From Paludibacteraceae bacterium (GTDB lineage Bacteria; Bacteroidota; Bacteroidia; Bacteroidales; Paludibacteraceae), in NCBI GenBank assembly GCA_028694915.1, contig JAQVJY010000001.1, forward strand, positions 62,001 to 126,000: DNA of 64,000 nt, given 5' to 3'. The notes beneath the pieces were generated by a model, which worked only from the letters and a program-made list of their open reading frames with translations, ran no database searches and had not been told where the DNA came from. Positions within the stretch are counted from its first letter, which is position 1; each line of letters starts with the position of its first letter. The position numbers and the translations under genes are program-made. This document shows, piece by piece, positions 1-8,564 of this stretch.

Positions 1-179
1 CTTGTCGTCATTGATCATTATAAGACGTTTTATCAAAGAATATATTTGTTCTGAGAATTAATATTATTTTGGCATATTCATTTTTAGTTTGTTCCGTTAA
101 TATAAATATAGCCAATTGATGGTTTTCTATGTAAATCATTTAGAGATAAGAAATCGTTAGGTGTTGAATATATCGTCAC
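1..179. other. Left edge: probable tail of an upstream gene plus intergenic DNA
   Basis: The first bases are open on the + strand in two frames. One stops at 52-54 (last residues KTFYQRIYLF), the other just after 60 (last residues RRFIKEYICSEN). Either could be the last few residues of a preceding polysaccharide gene, but 17-19 residues are too few to choose. TATATTTG at 41-48 matches the Bacteroidota -7 element, but a TTG at the usual distance upstream is missing. The rest, to 179, is AT-rich with no other recognisable feature. Confidence 0.3.
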
Positions 180-1007
180 ATGAAAACAATTTTAATCCTT
201 TGTGTTAATTATAACTCATATAAAGAGTTGAATAACTACTTGCAATCAATTGAAAGGGCAGCAAGAGTCGCTTCTGAGTTTGTGAGGGTTGATGTTTGGA
301 TTGGAGATAATACGACAGCCAATCAACAGCCAATTTCAATAGATTATGACTATGTTTGTGTACGTGTATTTCCCTATTATCAGAACTTGGGATATATGGG
401 CTGTGCCATCTCTATGTTTCATGAAATAAGTCAAGATCAAGCTAATAAATATGATTTTGTTTTTATTTCGAATGTAGATTTATTGTTGTCAGAAACTTTC
501 TTTATTGAACTTAATGCAATTGAGTCCAAAACAGCTGGCTGGATAGTACCATCTGTATATACAATAGGTACACGAAAAAATGAAAATCCTTTTATGTTGG
601 TTCGGCCAACTCGACTAAAGATGTTTTTGTTACAGATGCTATATTCGTTTCCTTTACTCTATGGACTTTATGAATTTATCTATCGTTTTCGGCATAAGGA
701 GATAAACTTATTAATGAATCAGGAACAAGGTAGATCGATTTATGCCGGGCATGGCTCTATTATGATATTTACCAAACAGTTTGTGCTGGATAATTTGGAC
801 ATGTCATTTCCTGGGTTTATGTATGGTGAAGAAATTTATTTTGCAGAATTAGTCCGACAATCTCAATTGACGACGGGGTATTATCCGCAATTAGTAGTAA
901 ATAATATTGGAAATGTTTCTACTAAATTTCTGGGGATCACGCGTAAATGTCAGATGTCGAAAGAGAGTTTATCTGCAATACGTCACTTATTTTTTGAGGC
1001 GCATTAA
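180..1007 (+). CDS. Family 2 glycosyltransferase (rhamnosyltransferase-like)
   Basis: A 275-residue predicted cytoplasmic or membrane-associated sugar transferase. The N-terminus has the GT-A nucleotide-binding start (LILCVNYNSY, residues 5-14), a NLGYMGC segment near 69-75 as in rhamnosyltransferase-type GT2 enzymes, and an N-V-D near 98-100 in place of the usual D-x-D metal site. A hydrophobic patch near residues 145-165 may dock on the membrane. It probably adds a sugar to a lipid-linked repeat unit of a surface polysaccharide, as the following genes are of the same kind. Donor and acceptor cannot be deduced. It is AT-rich like the next two genes. Confidence 0.75.
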   Translation: MKTILILCVNYNSYKELNNYLQSIERAARVASEFVRVDVWIGDNTTANQQPISIDYDYVCVRVFPYYQNLGYMGCAISMFHEISQDQANKYDFVFISNVDLLLSETFFIELNAIESKTAGWIVPSVYTIGTRKNENPFMLVRPTRLKMFLLQMLYSFPLLYGLYEFIYRFRHKEINLLMNQEQGRSIYAGHGSIMIFTKQFVLDNLDMSFPGFMYGEEIYFAELVRQSQLTTGYYPQLVVNNIGNVSTKFLGITRKCQMSKESLSAIRHLFFEAH

Positions 1008-1034
1008 CTCGATTGTCTAGTATTTTTATTGTTT

Positions 1035-1784
1035 ATGAATCAATTAGTTTCTATAATAACACCAGCATACAATTCTTCTAAATTTATTGAAGAAACTATT
1101 CAGTCTGTTCTTGCTCAAACATATACAGACTGGGAATTGTTAATCACAGATGATTGTTCCACAGATATAACTGTAGAAATTGTTGAAAAGTATGCAGCTC
1201 AAGATTCAAGGATTAAATTCTTTGTTTTAGATCAAAATTCAGGCGCAGCAGCAGCTCGTAATAATTCGCTTGCCAGGGCACAAGGGAAATATATTGCTTT
1301 TCTTGATAGTGATGATTTGTGGCTGCCTCAAAAATTGGCTTGGCAGTTGTCGTATATGCAAGAACACGATTGCGCATTTTCTTTTTCAGATTATACATTG
1401 ATGAATGAGGATGGTGTGGATTTAAATAAAGTAATACATGCTCCTAAGAAAATTAATTACCATTATTATTTGCGCAATACCATTATTGGATGTCTTACAG
1501 TCATGATTGATAAAGAAAAAGTCGGGGACTTTTATATGCCAAATATTCCGACGAGTCAAGATATGGCAACCTGGTTATCAATAATGAAGAAAGGTGTTGT
1601 TGCATATGGAATACCTAAAGTTTTGGCTCAATATCGTTTGGTCGAGCATTCTAACTCTGCAAAAAAAATAAAAGCTTCTCGTGATGTTTGGAGAGTATAT
1701 AGGGATGTAGAGCACTTGCCGTATGTTTATGCTTTATTTTGTTTTTTTGGATATGCGATAAATGCCATTTTAAAAAGATTATAA
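1035..1784 (+). CDS. Family 2 glycosyltransferase
   Basis: A 249-residue classic GT2 enzyme. It begins VSIITPAYNSS (residues 5-15), carries the acidic pair TDD at 38-40 for the nucleotide, and has the D-S-D-D metal motif at 91-94 followed by LWLPQKL, typical of WcaA/EpsE-like enzymes. An in-frame TTG lies two codons upstream (1029), but the ATG at 1035 is the better start. It ends in a short hydrophobic stretch and a basic tail, suggesting membrane association. It sits between another glycosyltransferase and the initiating sugar-phosphate transferase, so it probably elongates the same oligosaccharide. The sugar it transfers is unknown. Confidence 0.85.
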   Translation: MNQLVSIITPAYNSSKFIEETIQSVLAQTYTDWELLITDDCSTDITVEIVEKYAAQDSRIKFFVLDQNSGAAAARNNSLARAQGKYIAFLDSDDLWLPQKLAWQLSYMQEHDCAFSFSDYTLMNEDGVDLNKVIHAPKKINYHYYLRNTIIGCLTVMIDKEKVGDFYMPNIPTSQDMATWLSIMKKGVVAYGIPKVLAQYRLVEHSNSAKKIKASRDVWRVYRDVEHLPYVYALFCFFGYAINAILKRL

Positions 1785-1794
1785 GATCAAATAT

Positions 1795-2397
1795 ATGCTG
1801 TGTAAAAATATTTTTGATAGAGTTATGGCTTTACTTGGTTTGTTGTTCTTATGGCCATTATTAGTTATTGTTGCAGTTTGCATTAAATGCAAAATGCCTG
1901 ACGGACCAATTATTTTCAAGCAGAAACGCGTTGGTCAATATGGGAAAGTATTTACCATGTATAAATTTAGATCAATGGTAAATGATGCCAGTGGTTCTAC
2001 TATATCTGTATCTGGTGAGAGTCGTATTACTCCATTGGGATCAGTTTTACGTAAATATAAATTAGATGAATTACCAGAGTTGTGGAATGTCTTAATTGGC
2101 GATATGAGCTTTGTAGGCCCACGTCCTGATGTGCCAGGATATGCAGATAAACTTCAAGGTGATGATAGGCGCATATTGAATTTGAAACCGGGGATTACAG
2201 GCCCTGCAAGTTTAAAATATCGTAACGAAGAATATTTGTTATTTTTACAATCTGACCCACAGAAGTATAATGATGAAGTTATATTTCCCGATAAGGTTCG
2301 GATAAATCTTCACTATTTGGAGAATTGGTCTTTTGGGTACGATTTCAAATTGATAATATATACTGTTTTAGGTAAAAAGATTAAAGAGAATGAATAA
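1795..2397 (+). CDS. Initiating sugar-phosphate transferase (PglC/WcaJ family)
   Basis: A 200-residue monotopic phosphoglycosyl transferase, which moves a sugar-1-phosphate from UDP-sugar to undecaprenyl phosphate at the cytoplasmic face of the inner membrane. One hydrophobic segment spans about residues 11-31. The family hallmarks follow: KFRSM (57-61), the catalytic Asp-Glu of DELPELWNVL (91-92), and GDMSFVGPRP (102-111), then PGITGPASL. The length matches the short PglC-type enzymes rather than the long WbaP type. Its 3' end overlaps the aminotransferase gene by 8 bases, so the two are cotranscribed. It probably starts the repeat unit finished by the upstream glycosyltransferases. Confidence 0.9.
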   Translation: MLCKNIFDRVMALLGLLFLWPLLVIVAVCIKCKMPDGPIIFKQKRVGQYGKVFTMYKFRSMVNDASGSTISVSGESRITPLGSVLRKYKLDELPELWNVLIGDMSFVGPRPDVPGYADKLQGDDRRILNLKPGITGPASLKYRNEEYLLFLQSDPQKYNDEVIFPDKVRINLHYLENWSFGYDFKLIIYTVLGKKIKENE

Positions 2398-3523
2398 ACG
2401 AATTTGGCTTTCACTTGCTCACATGGGAGGTCGTGAGCAAGACTTTATTAAAGAAGCGTTTGATACTAATTGGGTAGTACCTCTTGGTCCCAATGTGAAT
2501 GGATTTGAGCATGATTTAGAACAGTTTTTGGGCAAAAATAAGTATGTGGTAGCATTGAGTGCTGGCACGGCAGCATTGCATCTTGGGCTGGTGATGCTCG
2601 GAGTAAAAGCTGGAGATGAAGTGATTTGTCAAAGTTTCACGTTTTCAGCGTCGGCTAATCCCATTTTATATCAAGGAGCTACCCCTATTTTTGTCGATTC
2701 AGAGAAAGATACTTGGAATATGGATCCGCAATTATTGGAAAAGGCAATTGTCGATAGAAAGGCCCAAACAGGTAAATATCCCAAAGCAATTATTCCTGTT
2801 CATTTATATGGGATGCCAGCAAAAATGACTGAAATTATGGAAATTGCAACCAAATATAATATACCAATCTTAGAGGATGCGGCTGAAGCATTGGGTTCTC
2901 AACTGAATGGACTAAAATGTGGAACTTTTGGCCAATTTGGTGCATTATCATTTAATGGAAACAAAATGATTACAACTTCTGGGGGTGGAGCTTTAGTTTG
3001 TTCTACAGAGGAACAGAAGCGACGTGTTATGTTTTACGCTACTCAAGCTCGCGAGCCGTTTCCATATTATCAACATGAGGTAATAGGATATAATTATCGT
3101 TTAAGTAATATATGTGCAGGTATTGGGCGTGGACAAATGTTGGTGTTAGAATCACATGTGGCACGTCGTAGACAAATACATGATTTGTACGTACGTTTAC
3201 TTAGTGGCGTTAAAGGTATTACGGTTAAATGCAATTCAAATGAGAATACACAATCAAATTTTTGGTTAACTTGTATTTTGGTTGAATCAACTATTTGTGG
3301 TTTTACGGCGAACGATTTACGTATTCATTTGGAAAAAGAAGATATAGAAAGCCGTTTGTTATGGAAACCTATGCATTTGCAGCCAGTTTTTCAGACATCT
3401 CCATCCTATACGAATGGCGTAAGTGAGGAACTTTTTTCTAAAGGCTTGTGTTTACCATCTGGTTCTATATTGACAGATGAGGATGTTGAAAGGGTTGTGT
3501 TAGCCATAAAATCTTTATTGTAA
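2390..3523 (+). CDS. DegT/DnrJ/EryC1 family sugar-nucleotide aminotransferase (PglE-like)
   Basis: A 377-residue PLP-dependent enzyme that aminates a keto sugar nucleotide. The PLP lysine is K192 in SFNGNKMITTSGGG, with the DAAEALG loop at 163-169 and the phosphate-binding SAGTAALH at 57-64. The opening SLAHMGGRE and the STSGGG/ATQARE region most resemble PglE-type enzymes, which make UDP-4-amino sugars for bacillosamine-like residues. A WbpE-like role (3-amino sugar) is the alternative given the acetyltransferase and dehydrogenase that follow. It overlaps the preceding gene by 8 bases. Family is secure, substrate is not. Confidence 0.88.
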   Translation: MNKRIWLSLAHMGGREQDFIKEAFDTNWVVPLGPNVNGFEHDLEQFLGKNKYVVALSAGTAALHLGLVMLGVKAGDEVICQSFTFSASANPILYQGATPIFVDSEKDTWNMDPQLLEKAIVDRKAQTGKYPKAIIPVHLYGMPAKMTEIMEIATKYNIPILEDAAEALGSQLNGLKCGTFGQFGALSFNGNKMITTSGGGALVCSTEEQKRRVMFYATQAREPFPYYQHEVIGYNYRLSNICAGIGRGQMLVLESHVARRRQIHDLYVRLLSGVKGITVKCNSNENTQSNFWLTCILVESTICGFTANDLRIHLEKEDIESRLLWKPMHLQPVFQTSPSYTNGVSEELFSKGLCLPSGSILTDEDVERVVLAIKSLL

Positions 3524-3531
3524 TATGGCTA

Positions 3532-3562
3532 TTGTGTAGTTTTTTATAATATTCTATATTTG
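3532..3562 (+). promoter_or_regulatory. Promoter, Bacteroidota type, for the acetyltransferase/dehydrogenase pair
   Basis: TTG at 3532-3534 and TATATTTG at 3555-3562 are 20 bases apart, a good match to the TTG-N19-TAnnTTTG consensus. The start of transcription would be near 3569, about 14 bases before the ATG at 3583. The next two genes may therefore be expressed apart from the upstream cluster. Confidence 0.6.
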
Positions 3563-3582
3563 TAGTCAAATATTAACAACAG

Positions 3583-4161
3583 ATGGAAAACTATTTTAAA
3601 CATGAGTCGGCATATGTTGACGAAGGTTGCCAAATCGGAGCGAATACCAAAATTTGGCATTTTTCGCATGTGATGTCTCATTGCGTAATCGGTGAAGATT
3701 GCAACATTGGACAAAATGTGGTGATTTCTCCAGACGTGCATCTAGGTCGTAATGTGAAGATTCAAAATAATGTATCGGTTTATACAGGTGTTATTTGTGA
3801 AGATGATGTTTTTTTGGGCCCATCTATGGTATTTACCAACGTTATTAATCCTCGTAGTCATGTTTCTCGTAAAACAGAATATAAAGAAACCATCATTCGT
3901 CGTGGTGCCAGTGTTGGTGCCAATGCAACGTTGGTTTGTGGTAACGAAATTGGAGAATATGCTTTAATTGGCGCTGGTTCAGTGGTTACAAAACCAGTAA
4001 AACCATATGCTTTAGTGGTAGGTAATCCCGCACGACAAATTGGCTGGGTGAGTGCCTATGGCGAAAAATTGGAATTCGATGCGCATGGAGTGGCTGTTTG
4101 TCCTGCAACGGGAGAACGGTATCAACTTCAAAATTCAACGGTTAAATTGTTAACTAAATAA
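3583..4161 (+). CDS. Left-handed beta-helix N-acetyltransferase (WbpD/WlbB-like)
   Basis: A 192-residue hexapeptide-repeat acyltransferase. Imperfect hexapeptides (IGANTKIWHFSHV, IGEDCNIGQN, LGRNVKIQNNVSV) run from about residue 18 to 150 and would form a trimeric beta-helix binding acetyl-CoA between subunits. The IWHFSHV and NNVSVYTGVICEDDVFLGPS segments are characteristic of WbpD/WlbB enzymes that N-acetylate a 3-amino sugar nucleotide. A tail after the helix (VCPATGERYQL) is also seen in this family. It lies 10 bases before the dehydrogenase, the usual WlbA/WlbB pairing, and makes an acetamido sugar for the polysaccharide the likely product. Confidence 0.85.
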   Translation: MENYFKHESAYVDEGCQIGANTKIWHFSHVMSHCVIGEDCNIGQNVVISPDVHLGRNVKIQNNVSVYTGVICEDDVFLGPSMVFTNVINPRSHVSRKTEYKETIIRRGASVGANATLVCGNEIGEYALIGAGSVVTKPVKPYALVVGNPARQIGWVSAYGEKLEFDAHGVAVCPATGERYQLQNSTVKLLTK

Positions 4162-4171
4162 ACAAAATAGT

Positions 4172-5191
4172 ATGGTAAAATTTGCAGTAGTAGGTCAGGG
4201 ACACATTGGTAAACGTCACGCAGAGATGATTCGCCGAAATCCAGATTCAGAATTGGTCGCTGTATGTGATATTTATCCAAAAGAAAAAACAGGATGCGAA
4301 TCCATTGAAGAACCTTATTTTTCATCTATTGATGAATTATTGGCTTCCAATTTGGATCTTGATGTTATTAATATTTGTACACCTAATGCATTTCATGCGG
4401 AATATGCTGTGAAGGCGTTGGCTGCATCTAAGCACGTGGTACTCGAAAAACCGATTGCATTGACAAAAGCTGATGCTGAACGCATCGTTTTCAAATCGTT
4501 GGAAATGAGTAAGTCCGTATTTTGTGTTATGCAAAATCGTTATTCTCCTCCATCTGTATGGTTGAAAGAATTGATTGATAATAAAACATTGGGCGATATC
4601 TATATGGTAAAACTCGATTGCTACTGGAATCGTGATGACCGTTACTATAAACCAGGGAATTGGCATGGTGATGCTGTACTTGACGGTGGTACGTTGTTTA
4701 CACAATTTTCCCACTTTATTGATATTATGTATTGGTTGTTCGGCGACGTTACTAATATTAGAGGACATTTTGCTGATTTTAACCATAAACACTTAACCGC
4801 TTTTGAAGATAGTGGTATTGTGGCTTTCGATTTTATCAATGGCGGCGTTGGTTGTTTAAATTACTCCACGGCAGTGTGGGATACTAACCTTGAAAGTGCT
4901 ATCACTATTATCGGTGAAAAGGGAACGGTAAAAGTTGCAGGACAATATATGAATGAAGTTACTTATTGTCATGTGAAAGACTATGTGATGCCTGAGTTGG
5001 CGCCTTCTAATCCACCAAATGATTATGGTTTGTATAAAGGTTCAGCTCAAAATCACCATTATGTTATTCAAAATGTAGTTGAGAAATTGCACGATAAGGG
5101 AACGATTACAACCAATGTGTTGGAAGGCTTGAAAGTGGTAGATATTATTGAACGAATTTACGCTGTTCGCGATCGACAATGGAAAAAATAA
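4172..5191 (+). CDS. Gfo/Idh/MocA family oxidoreductase (WbpB/WlbA-like)
   Basis: A 339-residue NAD(P)-dependent sugar dehydrogenase. The Rossmann motif is GQGHIG at residues 8-13 and the family signature EKP lies at 92-94, with the C-terminal alpha/beta substrate domain from about residue 125. Neighbouring the WbpD-like acetyltransferase, it may oxidise C3 of a UDP-N-acetyl-hexuronate so that an aminotransferase can install the 3-amino group. If so, the three enzymes would give a 2,3-diacetamido sugar, but the epimerase and the UDP-GlcNAc 6-dehydrogenase that would complete the path are not in the window. It ends the cluster and is followed by a terminator. Confidence 0.82.
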   Translation: MVKFAVVGQGHIGKRHAEMIRRNPDSELVAVCDIYPKEKTGCESIEEPYFSSIDELLASNLDLDVINICTPNAFHAEYAVKALAASKHVVLEKPIALTKADAERIVFKSLEMSKSVFCVMQNRYSPPSVWLKELIDNKTLGDIYMVKLDCYWNRDDRYYKPGNWHGDAVLDGGTLFTQFSHFIDIMYWLFGDVTNIRGHFADFNHKHLTAFEDSGIVAFDFINGGVGCLNYSTAVWDTNLESAITIIGEKGTVKVAGQYMNEVTYCHVKDYVMPELAPSNPPNDYGLYKGSAQNHHYVIQNVVEKLHDKGTITTNVLEGLKVVDIIERIYAVRDRQWKK

Positions 5192-5195
5192 AGGA

Positions 5196-5224
5196 AAAAA
5201 GCATTCTACGGAATGCTTTTTTTA
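5196..5224 (+). terminator. Rho-independent terminator
   Basis: AAAAGCATTC and GAATGCTTTT flank a short TACG loop, followed by a run of T. It closes the polysaccharide transcript immediately after the dehydrogenase stop codon. Confidence 0.85.
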
Positions 5225-5239
5225 TGCCATGAAATGCAC

Positions 5240-5247
5240 TATCTTTG
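5240..5247 (+). promoter_or_regulatory. Promoter -7 element TATCTTTG
   Basis: A perfect match to TAnnTTTG lies 23 bases before the start of the S4-domain gene and just after the terminator. It should drive the three-gene run that ends at 7685. Confidence 0.6.
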
Positions 5248-5270
5248 TAACTCCTTTTGAAAAATAGCGT

Positions 5271-5489
5271 ATGGAAAAAATAACATTCAACTTGCGTGAA
5301 ACCGATTCGTCGATTCATTTAATTCAGCTCCTAAAAGCAGCCAATGTTGTGTATTCGGGTAGTGAAGCTCAACAGTTGGTAACTTCTGGGCAGGTGAAGC
5401 GTAATGGGCAAGTGGAATTACGTAAACGAGCACAAATTGTGGCGGGCGACTGTATTCAAGTGGCTAACGTTGAAATAACTGTACTTTAA
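5271..5489 (+). CDS. Small S4-domain RNA-binding protein (YbcJ-like)
   Basis: A 72-residue protein made almost entirely of an S4 RNA-binding fold. The core reads IHLIQLLKAANVVYSGSEA, then QQLVTSGQVKRNGQVELRK with the conserved glycine turn (SGQVKRNG), and a final beta strand (GDCIQVANVEITVL). Stand-alone S4 proteins of this size associate with ribosomes or structured RNA, but no specific target is visible. It is the first gene of a short operon with the YjbR-like and U32 genes, fitting a role in translation or rRNA metabolism. Confidence 0.75.
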   Translation: MEKITFNLRETDSSIHLIQLLKAANVVYSGSEAQQLVTSGQVKRNGQVELRKRAQIVAGDCIQVANVEITVL

Positions 5490-5501
5490 AATTAGCGTGT
5501 T

Positions 5502-5855
5502 ATGGATATTGAACTTTTACGTGAAGAGTGTTTATCGTTGCCTTATGTCGAAGAGAGATTTCCGTTCGACGAATATACGTTAGTTTTTTATGTTGGTAGT
5601 AAACTATTTGCACTGACTGATTTGCAAACACCTAACTCTGTCAATTTAAAGTGTGATCCAGAGCAAGCCATAGAACTACGTGAACGTTATATGGGAATTG
5701 TGCCAGGGTATCACATGAATAAAAAACATTGGAATACGGTAGCTTTTAATGCAGATGTTAGCGATAAATTGATACTTGAACTCCTACATAATTCGTATCA
5801 ATTGGTTTGGAATAAATTGCCCCGTAAAGAACGAGAGGCTTTAACAACTAGATAA
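5502..5855 (+). CDS. MmcQ/YjbR family protein
   Basis: A 117-residue protein of the MmcQ/YjbR fold (CyaY-like, double-wing DNA-binding family). Family landmarks are the start ELLREECLSLPYVEERFPFDEYTL split by the core FYVGSKLFALTDL (residues 30-42), the VNLKCDPEQA segment, and the late PGYHMNKKHWNTV motif near residues 68-80. It lies 12 bases after the S4 gene and 3 bases before the U32 gene, so the three are one transcript. Function is not established for the family; DNA binding is suggested by structure only. Confidence 0.85.
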   Translation: MDIELLREECLSLPYVEERFPFDEYTLVFYVGSKLFALTDLQTPNSVNLKCDPEQAIELRERYMGIVPGYHMNKKHWNTVAFNADVSDKLILELLHNSYQLVWNKLPRKEREALTTR

Positions 5856-5858
5856 CTT

Positions 5859-7685
5859 GTGGCTAGAATCCCTCAAACAATAGAACTTTTAGCTCCAGCA
5901 AAAAATGCGGAGGTTGGTATCGCAGCTATTAATCATGGCGCAGATGCGGTGTATATTGGTGCACCTAAGTTTGGTGCGCGTCAAGCAGTAGGTAATTCAC
6001 TCGATGATATTGCTACTTTGGTGGCCTATGCACACCGTTTTTATGCGCGGGTTTATGTGGCCTTAAATACCATTTTGAGTGATGATGAGTTGGACGAAGC
6101 GCGGGCACTCATTTACAAACTGTATGATATAGGTGTTGATGCTTTGATTATTCAAGATATGGGTTTGCTCGAGCTCGATTTACCACCAATCCCGTTGCAT
6201 GCTAGTACGCAGTGCGACAATCGTTCGGTAGACAAAGTCAAGTTCCTCGAACAATGTGGTTTTGAGCAAGTGGTGCTTGCTCGTGAACTGTCGCTGCAAC
6301 AGATTCGTGAAATAGGCGAAAAAACAGCTGTAGCTTTGGAATGTTTCGTTCATGGTGCCCTATGTGTTAGTTATAGCGGTCAATGTTATTTAAGCCAAGC
6401 TCTACGTGAACGGAGTGCTAATCGTGGCGCTTGTGCTCAGATGTGTCGATTGCCTTATACGTTACTTGATGGCGACGAAGAAGTGCTGTCGCGTAATCAA
6501 CATTTACTTTCGCTCAAAGATTTTGATGCTTCTGCCCATTTATTAGAGCTGATGCAGGCTGGTGTTTCATCCTTTAAGATAGAAGGGCGTTTGAAAGCAG
6601 CTAACTACGTCAAAAATATTACGGCCTACTATCGTCAGAAAATTGATCAATTGATAGCAGGTACCGATTATCGCCGTGCATCTTCTGGTGTGACTCGCTT
6701 TTTCTTCGAGCCCAATCCTCAAAAAACATTTTATCGCGGAGCTACTGATTATTTTTTGCGTACGCGAACTACTAATATTACCTCTTTTGAAACCCCAAAA
6801 TCGTTAGGCGAACCAGTAGGCACTGTGCGCGAAGTTTGGCGTAATGCTTTTTCGGTGAATTCCGACAAAGAGTTTGCCAATGGTGATGGCTTATGTTGTG
6901 TGAATACACATGGCGATTTTGTTGGCTTTCGTGTTAACAAAGTAGAGAATGGACGTTTGTTTCCATTAGAAATGCCAGACATTAAACCCAATTCACAACT
7001 TTACCGTAACGCAGATGCCGCCTTTGATAAACTATTAGCGGGTAAAACGTCTGAACGCAAAATTCCTGTTACCGTTTCCATTTCAGACACTACCGATGGC
7101 TTGGTATTTGTGATGATGGATGGTGATGGTAACAAGGCTCAATTGTCAGTTGTTGTGGCTAAAGAACTACCCAATAATCCTGAGCGTGCCGTAGAAACGT
7201 TTAAAACTCAGTTATCCAAATTGGGTAATACCGATTTTGAAACAACAGAAGTCTTATTGAATCTTGAACAGCCTTGGTTTATTCCAGTATCTCAACTGGC
7301 AGAGTGGCGTCGACAGCTTGTCGTGGAATTTGAAGAGGTGCGCGCTAAGAATTATCCAAAACGTGAATTGGTGTTGAGTCAAACCACTCATCCGTATGTT
7401 CAATCGACGGTTGATTATCGGGTGAATGCATTTAATGCTAAAGCTATCTCCTTTTATAGCCGACATGGAGCAGAAGTGGTACAGCCTGCTTTTGAGGAAA
7501 TAGCAGTTCCCGATGCCGAATTGATGCGAACCAAACATTGTATCAAATATAGCTTTGGCTGGTGCCCAAAGCAGCATCCAGAAAAAACGCCCAAAGAACC
7601 ATTAATGCTTCAGTATGGAGAAACTAAATTAAATTTATCCTTTGATTGTGTGCATTGTGAAATGGTGATTAAGCAGAAAAAATAA
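5859..7685 (+). CDS. U32 family peptidase-like protein (RlhA-related)
   Basis: A 608-residue U32-family protein. It opens IELLAPAKNAEVG, then GADAVYIGAPKFGARQ, and has the U32 signature region with CFVHGALCVSYSGQCYLS near residues 162-180 and NRGACAQMCRLPY after it. These cysteines, with the C-terminal ones (FGWCPKQHP, DCVHCEM), fit an iron-sulfur site. E. coli RlhA of this family hydroxylates C2501 of 23S rRNA and other members modify tRNA, so an RNA-hydroxylation role is likelier than proteolysis. The start is a GTG at 5859, three bases after the previous stop. It is longer than RlhA (about 450) because of the C-terminal extension usual in Bacteroidota. Confidence 0.85.
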   Translation: MARIPQTIELLAPAKNAEVGIAAINHGADAVYIGAPKFGARQAVGNSLDDIATLVAYAHRFYARVYVALNTILSDDELDEARALIYKLYDIGVDALIIQDMGLLELDLPPIPLHASTQCDNRSVDKVKFLEQCGFEQVVLARELSLQQIREIGEKTAVALECFVHGALCVSYSGQCYLSQALRERSANRGACAQMCRLPYTLLDGDEEVLSRNQHLLSLKDFDASAHLLELMQAGVSSFKIEGRLKAANYVKNITAYYRQKIDQLIAGTDYRRASSGVTRFFFEPNPQKTFYRGATDYFLRTRTTNITSFETPKSLGEPVGTVREVWRNAFSVNSDKEFANGDGLCCVNTHGDFVGFRVNKVENGRLFPLEMPDIKPNSQLYRNADAAFDKLLAGKTSERKIPVTVSISDTTDGLVFVMMDGDGNKAQLSVVVAKELPNNPERAVETFKTQLSKLGNTDFETTEVLLNLEQPWFIPVSQLAEWRRQLVVEFEEVRAKNYPKRELVLSQTTHPYVQSTVDYRVNAFNAKAISFYSRHGAEVVQPAFEEIAVPDAELMRTKHCIKYSFGWCPKQHPEKTPKEPLMLQYGETKLNLSFDCVHCEMVIKQKK

Positions 7686-7694
7686 AATCGAATC

Positions 7695-7725
7695 TTGCCT
7701 ATTTGCGAAAATAAATGTACTTTTG
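7695..7725 (+). promoter_or_regulatory. Promoter for deoD
   Basis: TTG at 7695-7697 and TACTTTTG at 7718-7725 are separated by 20 bases, matching the Bacteroidota consensus. The ATG of deoD is 52 bases downstream. Confidence 0.65.
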
Positions 7726-7777
7726 TGGTTCCGATTTTTGATGCAACTTATTTATTAACTAGAAACTATAAGAGATC

Positions 7778-8488
7778 ATGGAAAACAAAACTCCAACGCC
7801 TCATATTGAGGCAAAATTTGGTGAAATTGCTGAAACTGTAATTATGGCAGGTGACCCATTACGCGCAAAATTAATGGCTGAACGTTTTTTAGAAAATCCT
7901 GTTCAATACAATAATGTACGTGGTATGTTGGGCTTTACTGGTACTTATAAAGGTAAACGTGTATCAGTACAAGGTCATGGTATGGGTATTCCTTCTATTG
8001 GTATTTATACCTATGAGTTATATAATTTTTATGGCGTAAAAACCATTATTCGTGTAGGTTCTGCTGGTGCTATGCATCCTGATTTACACATTGGTGATTT
8101 GGTAATTGCTATGGGTGCATGCACAAACTCAAATTATGCTTCACAATATCGTTTGCCAGGTACATTTGCACCTATCGCTGATTTCGATTTAACTCGTAAA
8201 GCTGTGGAAGCTGCTGAAGAATTTGGTTTTAGATATAAAGTTGGTAATGTATATTCAAGTGATATTTTCTACGATGAATATTCAAGTCTTGCTGATTGGC
8301 AAAAAATGGGTGTTTTAGCAGTAGAAATGGAAGCTCCAGCGTTGTATATGAATGCTGCTCGTAGCGGTAATAGAGCATTATGTATTTGCACTATTTCTGA
8401 TTCATTAGTAACAGGCGAAGCTACTACAGCTGAGCAACGTCAAACTGGCTTTACTAATATGATGGAAGTTGCTTTTAGCTTGATTTAA
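7778..8488 (+). CDS. deoD: Purine nucleoside phosphorylase, DeoD type
   Basis: A 236-residue cytoplasmic enzyme that splits purine (deoxy)nucleosides with phosphate to base and (deoxy)ribose-1-phosphate. The hexameric low-molecular-mass family is shown by [11 protein letters not shown] (phosphate loop, near residues 22-32), [16 protein letters not shown], the RVGSAGAM loop, VEMEAPALY (nucleoside-binding glutamates) and the catalytic aspartate in [11 protein letters not shown]. The length equals the E. coli enzyme (239). It has its own promoter and terminator, so it is monocistronic. It can feed purine bases to salvage, as can the guanine deaminase at 57.2 kb. Confidence 0.95.
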   Translation: MENKTPTPHIEAKFGEIAETVIMAGDPLRAKLMAERFLENPVQYNNVRGMLGFTGTYKGKRVSVQGHGMGIPSIGIYTYELYNFYGVKTIIRVGSAGAMHPDLHIGDLVIAMGACTNSNYASQYRLPGTFAPIADFDLTRKAVEAAEEFGFRYKVGNVYSSDIFYDEYSSLADWQKMGVLAVEMEAPALYMNAARSGNRALCICTISDSLVTGEATTAEQRQTGFTNMMEVAFSLI

Positions 8489-8507
8489 TCGTAAATCCTA
8501 TAAGTAT

Positions 8508-8549
8508 AAAATAAAGCGGGCTGATTTTACATCAGCCCGCTTTATTTTA
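8508..8549. terminator. Bidirectional terminator between deoD and bactofilin
   Basis: A 17-base stem with AAAGCGGGCTGAT and ATCAGCCCGCTTT around a TTTAC loop has A-rich and T-rich flanks on both sides. It can stop transcription of both convergent genes. Confidence 0.9.
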
Positions 8550-8564
8550 TTATGCTAGTTAGTC

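Noticed and set aside
4337-4839. Antisense frames over the Gfo/Idh dehydrogenase
   Set aside because: They overlap a clearly conserved enzyme and show no domain.
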